Source: JAXDLW01 sp050998755 (GTDB lineage: Bacteria > Chloroflexota > Dormibacteria > DASZGP01). Taken from it: a stretch of DNA of 64,000 nt. Location: contig JBPCPW010000013.1 of the NCBI GenBank assembly GCA_050998755.1, positions 9,690 to 73,689 of the forward strand, read 5' to 3'. The notes beneath the pieces are model-generated. The model did not search any database, was not told the origin of the DNA, and was given only the letters and a program-made list of their open reading frames with translations. Numbering within the stretch: the first letter of the stretch is position 1; each line of letters begins with the position of its first letter. This document shows, one piece after another, positions 8,372-16,039 of this stretch. Position numbers and translations under genes: made by a program.

Positions 8372-9799
8372 GTGCAATTCATCGCGATCGACTGGTCGGG
8401 CAACGCCTCCAACGCGGCGCGGTTCACCGCAGTGGCTGTCGTGCGCGAGGGCGCCCTGGTCAGCGTGGAGACAGGGCGCACCGGGCGGGAGCTGGCCGAC
8501 CATATCCGGGACCTGGCCGCCGCAGACTCCCAGACCGTGGTCGGTCTAGACTTCGCGTTCTCGGTACCCGCGTGGTATCTCCGGTACAGGAACTTCGCCA
8601 ACGTTGAGGAGCTCTGGCGCGCCGCCCGCAGCGAGGGCGAGAGTTGGGTGAAGGGCGAGTCGCCGTTCTGGGGGCGCCCGGGCGTGAAGCGCCCGGACCT
8701 CGAGCATCACTTCCGGGCGACTGACCGGGCGGTGCCTTCGGTCGGTGGGATCTCGCCGAAGTCGGTCTTCCAGGTGGGCGGCGCGGGAGCGGTGGGGACC
8801 GGGTCTGTCAGGGGTTGGCCTTTCCTGTTCGATCTCCTGGAGCGCGGCTTCCGCATCTGGCCGTTCGAGGATGGATGGCCCCTGGTCATCGAGATCTACC
8901 CGCTTATCCTCACCGGACCGGTCATCAAATCGAGCGCTGCGGGCCGTCGAGCTTACCTGGAGGACCCGCGCTGGCAGCTGCCCGACCGAATGATCGGGAT
9001 GGCGGCGGCATCTGAGGACACATTCGACGCGGCCGTCTCGGCGCTGGTGATGGCGCAGCACGCGGAAGAACTGATCTCGCTCAAGGCCACAACCGACCCG
9101 CAGACCATGCTCGAAGGCGCAATCTGGTTCCCGCCGTCAGCGTCCGTCGAGCCCCTGCATCCATGCCTTCCCGAGGGGCCGTTGCTGACGGATCGCTTCG
9201 AAGACGCACTGACATTAGCGGCCAGGGTCCACCGGACGCAGGTGCGGAAGGGCAGCAACCTTCCGTATGTCGGCCATCTGCTCGGCGTCGCGTCTATCGT
9301 GCTCGAGGAGGGCGGAGACGAAGACCAGGCGGTCGCGGCGTTGCTCCACGACGCCGTCGAGGACCAGGGCGGTCTGCCGATGCTCGACGAGATCCGGGGG
9401 CGGTTCGGGCCGCGGGTGGCGGGCATTGTTGAGGGCTGTACCGACGCGGTGACCAATCCCAAGCCGCCCTGGCGGAAGCGCAAGGAGGACTACCTCGAGC
9501 ACCTGTCTCTAGCGCTGCCCGAAGTCTTGCTGGTATCGCTGGCCGACAAGCTCTTCAATGCACGCTCGATCCTCCTGGACTACCGCCGGGTCGGCGACGC
9601 GGTGTGGGAGCGCTTCCACGCGGGTCGCGACGACCAAGTCTGGTACTACCGGCAGTTGGCCGACATCTTCATGAGCAGCGGCGACCTCGTGCCCCACGTG
9701 CTGGCGAGCGAGCTGGACCGGGTGGTCACCGAGATCGAACGCCTGCCCGCGGGCCGTGCTGGAACCGGGTCGGTTGAGCACCGTCGCGACCCCGTGTGA
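8372..9799 (+). CDS. DUF429-like (RNase H-fold) and HD-hydrolase fusion protein
   Basis: 475 residues in two parts. Residues 1-240 begin MQFIAIDWSGNASNAARF and contain VVGLDFAFSVP and FDAAVSALVMAQHA, as in the DUF429 family, a predicted RNase H-like nuclease fold with aspartates at D7, D53 and D213. Residues 270-450 are an HD phosphohydrolase of the SpoT/MESH1 type: LPYVGHLLGVASIVLEEGG, then AALLHDAVED (the HD pair) and LVSLADKLFNARSIL. HD domains of this group hydrolyse (p)ppGpp or related nucleotides. The GTG start at 8372 has no clear Shine-Dalgarno sequence. The 3' end carries a 38-bp segment repeated upstream of the phosphatase gene at 11642, with nadR-pnuC between the copies. A role in nucleotide or ADP-ribose turnover is inferred from context only. 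Confidence 0.75.
   Translation: MQFIAIDWSGNASNAARFTAVAVVREGALVSVETGRTGRELADHIRDLAAADSQTVVGLDFAFSVPAWYLRYRNFANVEELWRAARSEGESWVKGESPFWGRPGVKRPDLEHHFRATDRAVPSVGGISPKSVFQVGGAGAVGTGSVRGWPFLFDLLERGFRIWPFEDGWPLVIEIYPLILTGPVIKSSAAGRRAYLEDPRWQLPDRMIGMAAASEDTFDAAVSALVMAQHAEELISLKATTDPQTMLEGAIWFPPSASVEPLHPCLPEGPLLTDRFEDALTLAARVHRTQVRKGSNLPYVGHLLGVASIVLEEGGDEDQAVAALLHDAVEDQGGLPMLDEIRGRFGPRVAGIVEGCTDAVTNPKPPWRKRKEDYLEHLSLALPEVLLVSLADKLFNARSILLDYRRVGDAVWERFHAGRDDQVWYYRQLADIFMSSGDLVPHVLASELDRVVTEIERLPAGRAGTGSVEHRRDPV
9729..9766 (+). repeat. 38-bp repeat, copy 1 (in 3' end of the DUF429-HD gene)
   Basis: The segment starting CCGAGATCGAACGCCTGCCC recurs at 11596-11633 with a single mismatch. Beyond it, a looser match continues for about 30 bases to a common GCGACCCCGT. 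It encodes TEIERLPAGRAGT at the protein's C-terminus here. Confidence 0.85.
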
Positions 9800-9816
9800 C
9801 ACACGAAGTCCCGCAT

Positions 9817-10791
9817 TCACGTGCTCGCCGTCCTCCGCTCGATCACTTCCACCGACCGCTCTAGCCTCTGCTGAAGCGATCCACGAATTACCTGAAACTT
9901 CCGGCCGATCCGGCTCAACTCGGCGATGAACCTCCCGTGCATCCACTCCCGGAGATGCTCGCCGTCACGGTAGCCGTCCTGCACGAACGGGATGTCCACG
10001 TCGGTGAGCAGGTATAGGTCGTACCGCCGCGAATCCGCGATCGCCTGGACCGCCCGAGACGGGTAACCGAGATAGCGCTCGTGCCAGATCGCCGTGGCTA
10101 GGGCGTCGGTGTCGCACAACAGGATTCGGTTCGCGTCGCGCGCCGAGGCGTCCTCGCGCCGGCACTGCTCACGGGCGACCATCTCGAACTCCTCGCTCTC
10201 CCACTTCGCATCGATCCCTTTGACCTGTTCGGTGTACTCGCGCCCGTACTCCGGGACCCAGGTTGTCCGAAAATGCGCCGCGAGCGCGCGGGCGAGCGTT
10301 GTCGTCCCGGTCGATTCCGCGCCGACGATGCAGACCCGGCGGACGAAATGCGCGCGCACGCAGGGCTCGAGGTGGTCCCATTGACCCAGCGGGTCGGCGC
10401 GCACAGCCGTCCCGGAGCACGGTACCTGGAGACGCGCCCGGTCGACCTCGACGTGCGCGGCACCCAGCAGCTCCGCGAAGCGGGCTCCATACGCCTCTGA
10501 GGTGAACACCGCGTCAGGCGCGTAGCCCAGCCACTGCCGGGTCAGACGTGCCCAGAGCTCGGAATCGTCATCTGGGTAGATGTCGTCGATCAGCCGGATA
10601 TCAGCAGTTGGGTGGATCTCGCGCATCCAGGCAGCGCGCAACTCGCCAGGGATGTCGTGCTCCGTGCGGTGGCAGACGAAAACGGTGAGATGCTCGACCT
10701 GGGCCAGGGCCGTGTCGATGACCAGCTTGTGCCCGCGGTGCGGCGGGTAGAACTTGCCGAAGACGACCCCGGTCCTAAACGGCGACGGCAT
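9817..10791 (-). CDS. nadR: NadR-type NMN adenylyltransferase / ribosylnicotinamide kinase
   Basis: 324 residues from ATG 10791. The N-terminal nucleotidyltransferase domain has VVFGKFYPPHRGHKLVIDTA, containing the GKFxPxHxGH signature. The C-terminal kinase domain has the P-loop GAESTGTTTLARAL (about residues 160-175) and WVPEYGREYTEQ, as in NadR. It phosphorylates nicotinamide riboside and can adenylate NMN, making NAD from salvaged riboside. No N-terminal DNA-binding HTH is present, so it is an enzyme and not the enteric NadR repressor. The start lies 17 bases inside the end of pnuC, so both are co-transcribed and probably translationally coupled. Its neighbours (phosphatase, ADP-ribosylglycohydrolase) fit an NAD-restoring role. 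Confidence 0.92.
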   Translation of the reverse strand: MPSPFRTGVVFGKFYPPHRGHKLVIDTALAQVEHLTVFVCHRTEHDIPGELRAAWMREIHPTADIRLIDDIYPDDDSELWARLTRQWLGYAPDAVFTSEAYGARFAELLGAAHVEVDRARLQVPCSGTAVRADPLGQWDHLEPCVRAHFVRRVCIVGAESTGTTTLARALAAHFRTTWVPEYGREYTEQVKGIDAKWESEEFEMVAREQCRREDASARDANRILLCDTDALATAIWHERYLGYPSRAVQAIADSRRYDLYLLTDVDIPFVQDGYRDGEHLREWMHGRFIAELSRIGRKFQVIRGSLQQRLERSVEVIERRTAST

Positions 10792-11494
10792 CGATCGCCT
10801 CGCGCCGACCCGACCATGATGAGGACCGGCGGAGGGACGTCCGCCACTGCGCCACCCCGGCGATGCACATCGCCAGGAAGACGGCATAGAGCACCGATGT
10901 CAGGTAGAGGTGGCGCGAGGCATATAGGCCGATGTAGATCATGTCGGCGGTTATCCAGACGAACCAGTTCTCGATGAGCTTGCGGGTCAGCAGGTACTGG
11001 GCGACCAGGCTCAGGACGGTGGTGAGGGCGTCTAGGAAGGGTGCGGAATCGTGGACGCGGGTGAGGAAGATCGTCAGCCCCGTGGTCGCTGCCAGGGTTA
11101 TGGCGACGAGCGCCAGCGCGACCCGCGTCCGCGTACGCCCTACCGAGAGCGGCGTGCGGCTCTCACCACCCCGCATCCACCAGTACCAGCCGAGGAATCC
11201 GAGCACTATGTGGACGACCTGCAGCGACATGTCGGCGAACAGCCGGGCCTGGAAGAAGAGCACCAAGTAGAAGGCCGAGTTGGCGATGCCAATGGGCCAG
11301 TTCCAGATGTTCGCCTTCACCGTGAGCCAGACGCCCCAGCCGCCGGTGACGAAGCCGAGCACCTCGGTTAGGTCCATTGGAACTCGATGCGTTGCCGCGC
11401 CGGCAATGAGGATGACCGAGCCCAGCACCCCGGCGCAATAGCCCAGGGGCCTGAAGACGGTGGTGGACGGCAGGGTTTTGGTCAAGTCGACCAT
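10775..11494 (-). CDS. pnuC: nicotinamide riboside transporter PnuC
   Basis: 239 residues with about seven membrane segments. The PnuC hallmarks are WPIGIANSAFYLVLFFQARL, LGFLGWYWWMRGG and RKLIENWFVWITADMIYIGL. It imports nicotinamide riboside by facilitated diffusion, and the NadR kinase encoded next traps it as NMN. Start ATG 11494 has GGAG seven bases upstream. That Shine-Dalgarno sequence sits in the loop of a short inverted repeat, which could affect translation. Confidence 0.93.
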   Translation of the reverse strand: MVDLTKTLPSTTVFRPLGYCAGVLGSVILIAGAATHRVPMDLTEVLGFVTGGWGVWLTVKANIWNWPIGIANSAFYLVLFFQARLFADMSLQVVHIVLGFLGWYWWMRGGESRTPLSVGRTRTRVALALVAITLAATTGLTIFLTRVHDSAPFLDALTTVLSLVAQYLLTRKLIENWFVWITADMIYIGLYASRHLYLTSVLYAVFLAMCIAGVAQWRTSLRRSSSWSGRREAIDAVAV

Positions 11495-11495
11495 T

Positions 11496-11526
11496 AGGCT
11501 ACTCCAGCCTTTAGGTTATGTCAACC
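11496..11526 (-). promoter_or_regulatory. paired inverted repeats in the pnuC leader
   Basis: Two adjacent inverted repeats lie just before the pnuC start: AGGCT-5-AGCCT (11496-11510) and GGTT-5-AACC (11514-11526). The pnuC Shine-Dalgarno GGAG falls in the loop of the first. They could form an operator for an NAD-responsive repressor or an RNA hairpin. They match no riboswitch that I recognise. Confidence 0.3.
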
Positions 11527-11595
11527 CAAACCTGGGTCGGCGCCCATCAGGCCATAATTCGCCGATGCAGGTCAGTGCTGGTCCACCACCCCGAT

Positions 11596-11633
11596 CCGAG
11601 ATCGAACGCCTGCCCGCGGGCCGTCCTGGAACC
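11596..11633 (+). repeat. 38-bp repeat, copy 2 (upstream of the phosphatase gene)
   Basis: Matches 9729-9766 with one mismatch (C for G), and more loosely for about another 30 bases into the first codons of the phosphatase gene. The two copies bracket nadR-pnuC. Confidence 0.85.
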
Positions 11634-11641
11634 CCGGTCCC

Positions 11642-12172
11642 TTGACCGCGCTGGCGACCCCGTACCAGCGGTCCTACTGGGTCTCGCCAGGCCGCCTCCT
11701 GGCGGGACATTACCCCGGTGCCGCTAACTCCGACGAAGCGTCCCACAAACTCGATGGATTGGTGGCAGCCAGCATACGCCACGTCGTCAACCTGATGGAG
11801 GAGGGCGAGCGCGACCGCAGCGGCGCGATCTTCGTCCCCTACGAGGCGCCCTTGAAAGCCCGCGGCATCAGCATGACGCGGATGCCGATCCGCGACTTCC
11901 ACATCCCGTCCGAGGACGAGATGGTCACGATCCTCGACGACATCGACCAATCGATAACCGCGGGCACGCCGACCTACGTGCACTGCTGGGGCGGCAAAGG
12001 GCGCACCGGGACAGTCGTCGGTTGCTGGCTGGTCCGCCACGGGATCGCGGCACCCGAGCGCGCGGTCGATCGCATCAAAGAGCTCCAGGCGGTGTGTGGC
12101 GGAAACCTCTCGCCATCGCCGGAAAGCGAGACGCAGCGAGCTTTCGTGCGCACATGGAAGGCCGGGCAATAA
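11642..12172 (+). CDS. dual-specificity/tyrosine-phosphatase family protein
   Basis: 176 residues. The catalytic loop is VHCWGGKGRTGTVVGCWLV, which fits HCx5R with cysteine at about residue 113, and a general acid is available in MPIRDFHIPSED (D about 85). This matches cysteine-based dual-specificity phosphatases. TTG 11642 is the likely start because it begins the protein-like sequence. No good Shine-Dalgarno site is seen. It is followed with overlap or near contact by an ADP-ribosylglycohydrolase. Phosphatase plus ADP-ribosylglycohydrolase is a recurrent association in NAD-utilising systems, where the phosphatase may act on ADP-ribose phosphates or on protein. The substrate is unknown. Confidence 0.85.
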   Translation: MTALATPYQRSYWVSPGRLLAGHYPGAANSDEASHKLDGLVAASIRHVVNLMEEGERDRSGAIFVPYEAPLKARGISMTRMPIRDFHIPSEDEMVTILDDIDQSITAGTPTYVHCWGGKGRTGTVVGCWLVRHGIAAPERAVDRIKELQAVCGGNLSPSPESETQRAFVRTWKAGQ

Positions 12173-13077
12173 GCGACGTGAGCCTCGCGGATCGGTTGGC
12201 GGGAGCCGTGTGGGGACACCTCGCCGGGGACGCATTGGGCGTCCCGTACGAATTCAGCGGCGGCGGGTCTATCTCCGCAGTGGAATGGGGCCACGCCGGT
12301 ACTCACCGCCAGCCTCCAGGAACCTGGAGCGACGACGGCGCGCTCATGCTCGCCCTCCTCGACTCGCTGCTCACGAAGGGGTTCGATGTCGAGGACCAGG
12401 GGCGGCGCGCGGTGGCATGGATGAAGGAGGGTGCCTACACCCCCGGCGGCGTGTTCGACATCGGTGTCGCGACCCGAGGCGCCCTCAACCGAATCGCCGC
12501 CGGAGGTCCGGCTGCCACGGCCGGTGGTTCGGACGAGCATTCCAATGGCAACGGCTCCCTGATGCGCATCCTGCCGATCGCGCTGGTCGGCCGCGGTCAT
12601 GATGACCGTACGCTCGTCGACCAGGCGGCGGAGGCATCCGCCGTAACCCACGCGCACCCGCGGTGCCGGGTGACCTGCGCGCTCTACACGCTGCTGGCGC
12701 GCAACCTTCTTGCGGGAGAGCGGGATCGCGAGACCGCATTTTCGAGGGCGGTCGCGAGCCTCAAGCCGTTGCTGCCAGACGAGTGGCGGGCCGACTGCGA
12801 GATTCTCATGAGCTTCCCGGAGCCGGGCGGGTCCGGGTATGTCGTCGATTGTTTCTGGTCGGCCTGGGAGGCCTTCTCAGGGTCCGGAAACTATCGCGAA
12901 ACCATTGAGCGGGCGATCCGGTATGGCCACGACACCGACACCACCGCCTGTGTGGCCGGCGGGCTGGCGGGGATCTACTGGGGAATCGACGCCATCCCCG
13001 CCGAATGGCTTGAGGGTATGCGCGGCCGAGAGGTCGTCGAACCGCTGGTATCTGGACTGACAGGCGACCCTGATTAA
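12154..13077 (+). CDS. ADP-ribosylglycohydrolase (DraG/ARH family)
   Basis: About 307 residues from ATG 12154 (alternative start GTG 12178). N-terminal AGAVWGHLAGDALGVPYEFS, metal-site motif TWSDDGALMLALL and C-terminal YGHDTDTTACVAGGLAG supply the di-metal ligands of the family (SDD and DTD). The enzyme removes ADP-ribose from proteins or small molecules. The start overlaps the phosphatase end by 19 bases, or follows it by five bases if GTG 12178 is used. The stop shares TTAA with the convergent deacetylase-like gene. Context with NadR, PnuC and an ARPP-1-like protein points to ADP-ribose or NAD turnover. DraG control of nitrogenase is less likely because no nif genes are visible, although amt-glnK lies 8 kb away. 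Confidence 0.92.
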   Translation: MEGRAISDVSLADRLAGAVWGHLAGDALGVPYEFSGGGSISAVEWGHAGTHRQPPGTWSDDGALMLALLDSLLTKGFDVEDQGRRAVAWMKEGAYTPGGVFDIGVATRGALNRIAAGGPAATAGGSDEHSNGNGSLMRILPIALVGRGHDDRTLVDQAAEASAVTHAHPRCRVTCALYTLLARNLLAGERDRETAFSRAVASLKPLLPDEWRADCEILMSFPEPGGSGYVVDCFWSAWEAFSGSGNYRETIERAIRYGHDTDTTACVAGGLAGIYWGIDAIPAEWLEGMRGREVVEPLVSGLTGDPD

Positions 13078-13982
13078 CCTGGATCCGTGTACACCTCGTG
13101 CGGCAGCGCGACATGCACGGCCATGTCCAGGGTGAGGCGGTGCAGCGAGACCAGCGCGCGTCGACTGAGCGCGCCACCGGTGTATCCGCCTGCCAGCACA
13201 AAGGCCAGCGGGATGTCGCGCTCTGACGCCCAGGTCATCACCATCGCCTCGCGCATCTGCAGCATCGACCTGGTGACACCCGGGAGCCCCCCGATCAGAC
13301 ATTTCTCGAAGGGGTCCATCCCAGCGTTGTAGATCACCAGGTCCACCTGACCCTTGACGCTGTCAAGCATCTGCGCGACGGCCGCGAGGTACCAATGGGC
13401 GGACCGGACGATCGCGAGCCGCTGTCGAACCCCATCGGGGCGGTAGGAGTCGAAGGAAGAGACCGCGACATCCAGGTGGACAATTCGCCGGTCGCCCGCG
13501 GTGAGCTCGTGGGTGCCACCCCCGCAGTGGGCATCGAGGTCAAGCACCACGACGCGCTCGGCACCCTTCGCAAACGCTGCCTCGGCGCCCAGGACCAGCC
13601 CGTTGAAGGTGCAGAATCCCCGGCCCTCGCCCCGGCGTGCATGGTGCATTCCGCTGGACAGCGAGCCGGCGCGACCTTCGTCCAACGCCGTGACCGCCGC
13701 CGCAACAGCGCCTCCGTTTGAGGCGCAGACCGCGCGCCACAGCCCCGGGTCCCAGTCGAACCCCTGCGAGGTGGCCAGCCAGTCAGGTCTACCGGTGCGC
13801 ACCGCGTTGACGTAGCCGGCATCGTGGACCGCGATGAGCTCCTCTACAGAGAGCGGCCGCGGCGCTGTCAGCTCAAACCCAAGCGGGTCGGCCAGCAGCG
13901 ATTTCACGATCCACTGCGCCTTGCGCGTCGTGTCGAAGCTGTGGCCGGCCGCGACGTAGTCGTCGCTGAAGAACAGCTTCAC
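13074..13982 (-). CDS. histone deacetylase/acetylpolyamine amidohydrolase-like protein
   Basis: 302 residues. All main family motifs are visible: SGMHHARRGEGRGFCTFNG (the HH pair, about residue 112), DLDAHCGGGT (zinc ligands, about 148), YNAGMDPFEK (about 215) and LAGGYTGGAL (about 265, catalytic tyrosine). Such zinc enzymes remove acyl groups from lysines or polyamines. GTG 13982 is chosen because it forms a GTGA overlap with the stop of the preceding gene and has GGAG nine bases upstream. It is therefore translationally coupled to a zinc-ribbon/chaperone-like protein under promoter P2. A link between deacylation and the surrounding NAD chemistry is conceivable but not shown. Confidence 0.85.
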   Translation of the reverse strand: MKLFFSDDYVAAGHSFDTTRKAQWIVKSLLADPLGFELTAPRPLSVEELIAVHDAGYVNAVRTGRPDWLATSQGFDWDPGLWRAVCASNGGAVAAAVTALDEGRAGSLSSGMHHARRGEGRGFCTFNGLVLGAEAAFAKGAERVVVLDLDAHCGGGTHELTAGDRRIVHLDVAVSSFDSYRPDGVRQRLAIVRSAHWYLAAVAQMLDSVKGQVDLVIYNAGMDPFEKCLIGGLPGVTRSMLQMREAMVMTWASERDIPLAFVLAGGYTGGALSRRALVSLHRLTLDMAVHVALPHEVYTDPG

Positions 13983-14620
13983 GGACGGAAGCTCCAGGCC
14001 AGGTAGAAGGCTTCGGCAAGCGCGGGCGGACGGAACAGCGCCCAGAGGCCGAAGTCGTCTGGCTCCTCGTAGACCTCGGCGAACACCGTCTCGGCGGCCC
14101 CCCGCAGGGCGGCGGTGGTGGTGGGCAGCGACTCGGTGATGTAGTTCTTGCCATCGCCGGCCGGCCCGAAGCCCATGTCGAATAGCACTTGCTCGTGGGC
14201 CACGTCGAGTGGCCGGAGGACGCATACCGGGCAGTGGTGCCGGCGTGAGTTGACAGCAGTCAGGAGCGCGCCGTCACCGTCAGGAGTCAACAGAAAGAAC
14301 ATCGACTGGTCGGGGGTGGTGCTCTGGAGGATCAGGTCGTCGTTCGCGGCCCCGGCGCGGAGCAGGACCGAGATTGCTCCGTCGATGAAGTCCCGGCGGA
14401 CCGCGGGATCCATCGGGCGGTGATGTTTGTGGTGGGTGTCGACAACCTGGGGGACGGCGGTCCAGCTGTCGGCGGAAAACCAGCGGTGGGTGAAGCATTG
14501 AAATAGCAGGCCGCCGTCGGGACGCACCCCCATAAGAGGAAAGGCGTGGTTGCAGGCGGGGCATGCCAGGGCCAGCTTTTCCGGCCAGGTCGGGGCTTTA
14601 TGTTCAGCTCTTTTTCTCAC
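13979..14620 (-). CDS. zinc-ribbon YbjN/T3SS-chaperone-like (TY-Chap-like) protein A
   Basis: 213 residues from GTG 14620. An N-terminal zinc ribbon (CPACNHAFPLMG, then FQCFTHRW) precedes a domain with DLILQSTTPDQSMFFLL, LLTAVNSRRHHCPVCVLRPL, VLFDMGFGPAGDGKNY and a C-terminal helix (AETVFAEVYEEPDDFGLW). The same layout occurs in the two upstream genes, so the three are paralogs. The pattern recalls YbjN/type III chaperone-like peptide-binding domains (TY-Chap), which occur beside conflict-system genes. The start is set by promoter P2, whose -10 lies six bases before it. It is coupled to the deacetylase-like gene by GTGA. Confidence 0.6.
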   Translation of the reverse strand: MRKRAEHKAPTWPEKLALACPACNHAFPLMGVRPDGGLLFQCFTHRWFSADSWTAVPQVVDTHHKHHRPMDPAVRRDFIDGAISVLLRAGAANDDLILQSTTPDQSMFFLLTPDGDGALLTAVNSRRHHCPVCVLRPLDVAHEQVLFDMGFGPAGDGKNYITESLPTTTAALRGAAETVFAEVYEEPDDFGLWALFRPPALAEAFYLAWSFRP

Positions 14621-14660
14621 GAACTCAGTGTCTCGTGAGGCCGCGACACATGGCTGTCGC
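14621..14660 (-). promoter_or_regulatory. WYL-type promoter P2
   Basis: Palindrome GCGACA (14643-14648), six bases, TGTCGC (14655-14660). On the minus strand ten bases then -10 hexamer GACACT (14627-14632), six bases, GTG 14620. An additional inverted repeat CTCACGA/TCGTGAG (14616-14639) overlaps the start. Confidence 0.6.
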
Positions 14661-14687
14661 ACGGCGCAAAAAGGATCGACTAACGGC

Positions 14688-15290
14688 TCAATTCAGGCTC
14701 GCAAGCTGCGCCAGGATATCCCTCAGGACCTCGGTGCGCTTGAAGTAAACGCCGACCTCGAAGTCCCCCGCTTCTCCGTACGCGCGCAGCATGGCGTCGT
14801 CTGCCAGCATGGCCAGCTCGCGGCGATTTCGAGGCAGGTCCAGGGCCGTCGGGTTGGGTCCGGCCGACAGGCGCTCAAACCCGAGCCGGACCAGCGCATC
14901 CCTGGCCTCCGCACCCAGGGGCCGGTTGCCGCAGACCGGGCAGTCCCACTCCCGCGAGCCGACCTCGAGGATGAACCCACCCTTGACGAACCTGAAGAGC
15001 AGCTGGTTGCACGGCAGCGTCGAGCTCTGGATCGCCATGAAGTCATCAGCATCGGGGTCGATCAGGAAGCGCTCGAGTGACCGTTCGATGAGCCATAGCC
15101 GCTCCTCGCAATGCATGAACTCCGCGCCGAGGTGGTCGCGATCGGCGCGGCGCGACGTGATGAAGACGCCGTGGGTCGAGCACGTTGCGATCAGGACCCC
15201 GCGACCCCTCACGCCCTGGCTGCAGCCCTCGCCGCAGTCGGGACAGCTGATCTGTGAATCGGAGTGCAGCTCGTCGGAGGTGTACCTCAT
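14688..15290 (-). CDS. zinc-ribbon YbjN/T3SS-chaperone-like (TY-Chap-like) protein B
   Basis: 200 residues. N-terminal zinc ribbon CPDCGEGCSQGVRGRG with CSTHGVFITSRR, then DDFMAIQSSTLPCNQLLFRF, ILEVGSREWDCPVCGNRPL, ALVRLGFERLSAGPNPTALD and a final helical part ending GDFEVGVYFKRTEVLRDIL. It has the same order of blocks as proteins A and C. The ATG start overlaps the stop of gene C as ATGA, so the two form an operon under promoter P3. Metal binding is inferred from the cysteines. No enzymatic signature is present. Confidence 0.6.
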   Translation of the reverse strand: MRYTSDELHSDSQISCPDCGEGCSQGVRGRGVLIATCSTHGVFITSRRADRDHLGAEFMHCEERLWLIERSLERFLIDPDADDFMAIQSSTLPCNQLLFRFVKGGFILEVGSREWDCPVCGNRPLGAEARDALVRLGFERLSAGPNPTALDLPRNRRELAMLADDAMLRAYGEAGDFEVGVYFKRTEVLRDILAQLASLN

Positions 15291-15970
15291 GAGAAGAGCG
15301 GCCCGTCCTCGGCCTTGAGGATCCAGTCCTGGGCCCAGTCGGGGAGATCCTCGAACCTGCCGACCGCTTCGACGGCGCGGCGCAGCCGCTGTCGATCCTC
15401 GCAGTCCAGCTGGATCTCCATGAAGTTGCTGCGTAGCGCACGCAACACCCGCGCGGCGAGGCCAGGCGACGTCTCCAGCGGCGGCTCATCGCGATGGCGA
15501 TAACCGCAGGGGCATGACACCTGGGGCTTCGGGGAACCGATGGGTGTGAGCTGACCCCGCCTCTCTGCCCAGCGCGCCACGTGCCAGTCGGTGGTGCGAA
15601 TGTCTGGGCGGACCGGCGCCGGTGTCTCGAACGCGGTCTCGAACAACCGCGCCGTCAGGGTCGCGAGATACTTCGCGCTGGCGGGGAGGTCGTCCATGCA
15701 GTAGTTCTTAGCCCGCCCGCCGTGGGTGAACCCGAGCCGTATGAGGGCGAACTCTGCGGCATCGGAGAGCGGCTCATGGTCGTTGACCGAGGCCCCCCAC
15801 TGGCGCGAGCTGACCTCGCCGTAGACGACGCCGTTGTGCAACTTGAACTGTACGAACTCGTTGGTCTTTACCGGGTTCTCGAAGACGATGAAGTCCTCCT
15901 CCATGGCATTGGCCAGGAAGACCGCGAAAGGATGCTCGAACTGGGCTGCGCTCTGGGTGGAATTTGTCAT
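15287..15970 (-). CDS. YbjN/T3SS-chaperone-like (TY-Chap-like) protein C
   Basis: 227 residues from ATG 15970. It lacks the N-terminal zinc ribbon and starts directly with the shared core: DFIVFENPVKTNEFVQFKLH, VVYGEVSSRQW, FALIRLGFTHGGRAKNYCMD and LTARLFETAFETPAPVRPD. A second part has SCPCGYRHRDEPPLE and a C-terminal helical region about 60 residues long. ATG 15970 is preferred over an upstream ATG at 16024 because the latter lies beyond the palindrome and the -10 hexamer stands six bases before 15970. First gene of the operon with protein B. Confidence 0.6.
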   Translation of the reverse strand: MTNSTQSAAQFEHPFAVFLANAMEEDFIVFENPVKTNEFVQFKLHNGVVYGEVSSRQWGASVNDHEPLSDAAEFALIRLGFTHGGRAKNYCMDDLPASAKYLATLTARLFETAFETPAPVRPDIRTTDWHVARWAERRGQLTPIGSPKPQVSCPCGYRHRDEPPLETSPGLAARVLRALRSNFMEIQLDCEDRQRLRRAVEAVGRFEDLPDWAQDWILKAEDGPLFS

Positions 15971-16012
15971 AACCGCAGCCTGGCGGGGCACCGCGACAAC
16001 AGCCTGTCGCGG
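15971..16012 (-). promoter_or_regulatory. WYL-type promoter P3
   Basis: Eight-base arms CCGCGACA (15991-15998) and TGTCGCGG (16005-16012) around six bases. On the minus strand ten bases after the core comes -10 hexamer CAGGCT (15977-15982), then six bases to ATG 15970. Confidence 0.65.
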
Positions 16013-16039
16013 TGAGTGGAACATCCGGTTTGGTCCCTG

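Noticed and set aside
14616..14639. CTCACGA/TCGTGAG inverted repeat as a terminator
   Set aside because: On the minus strand it is followed by AAAAAGAG and not T residues, and on the plus strand no gene precedes it.
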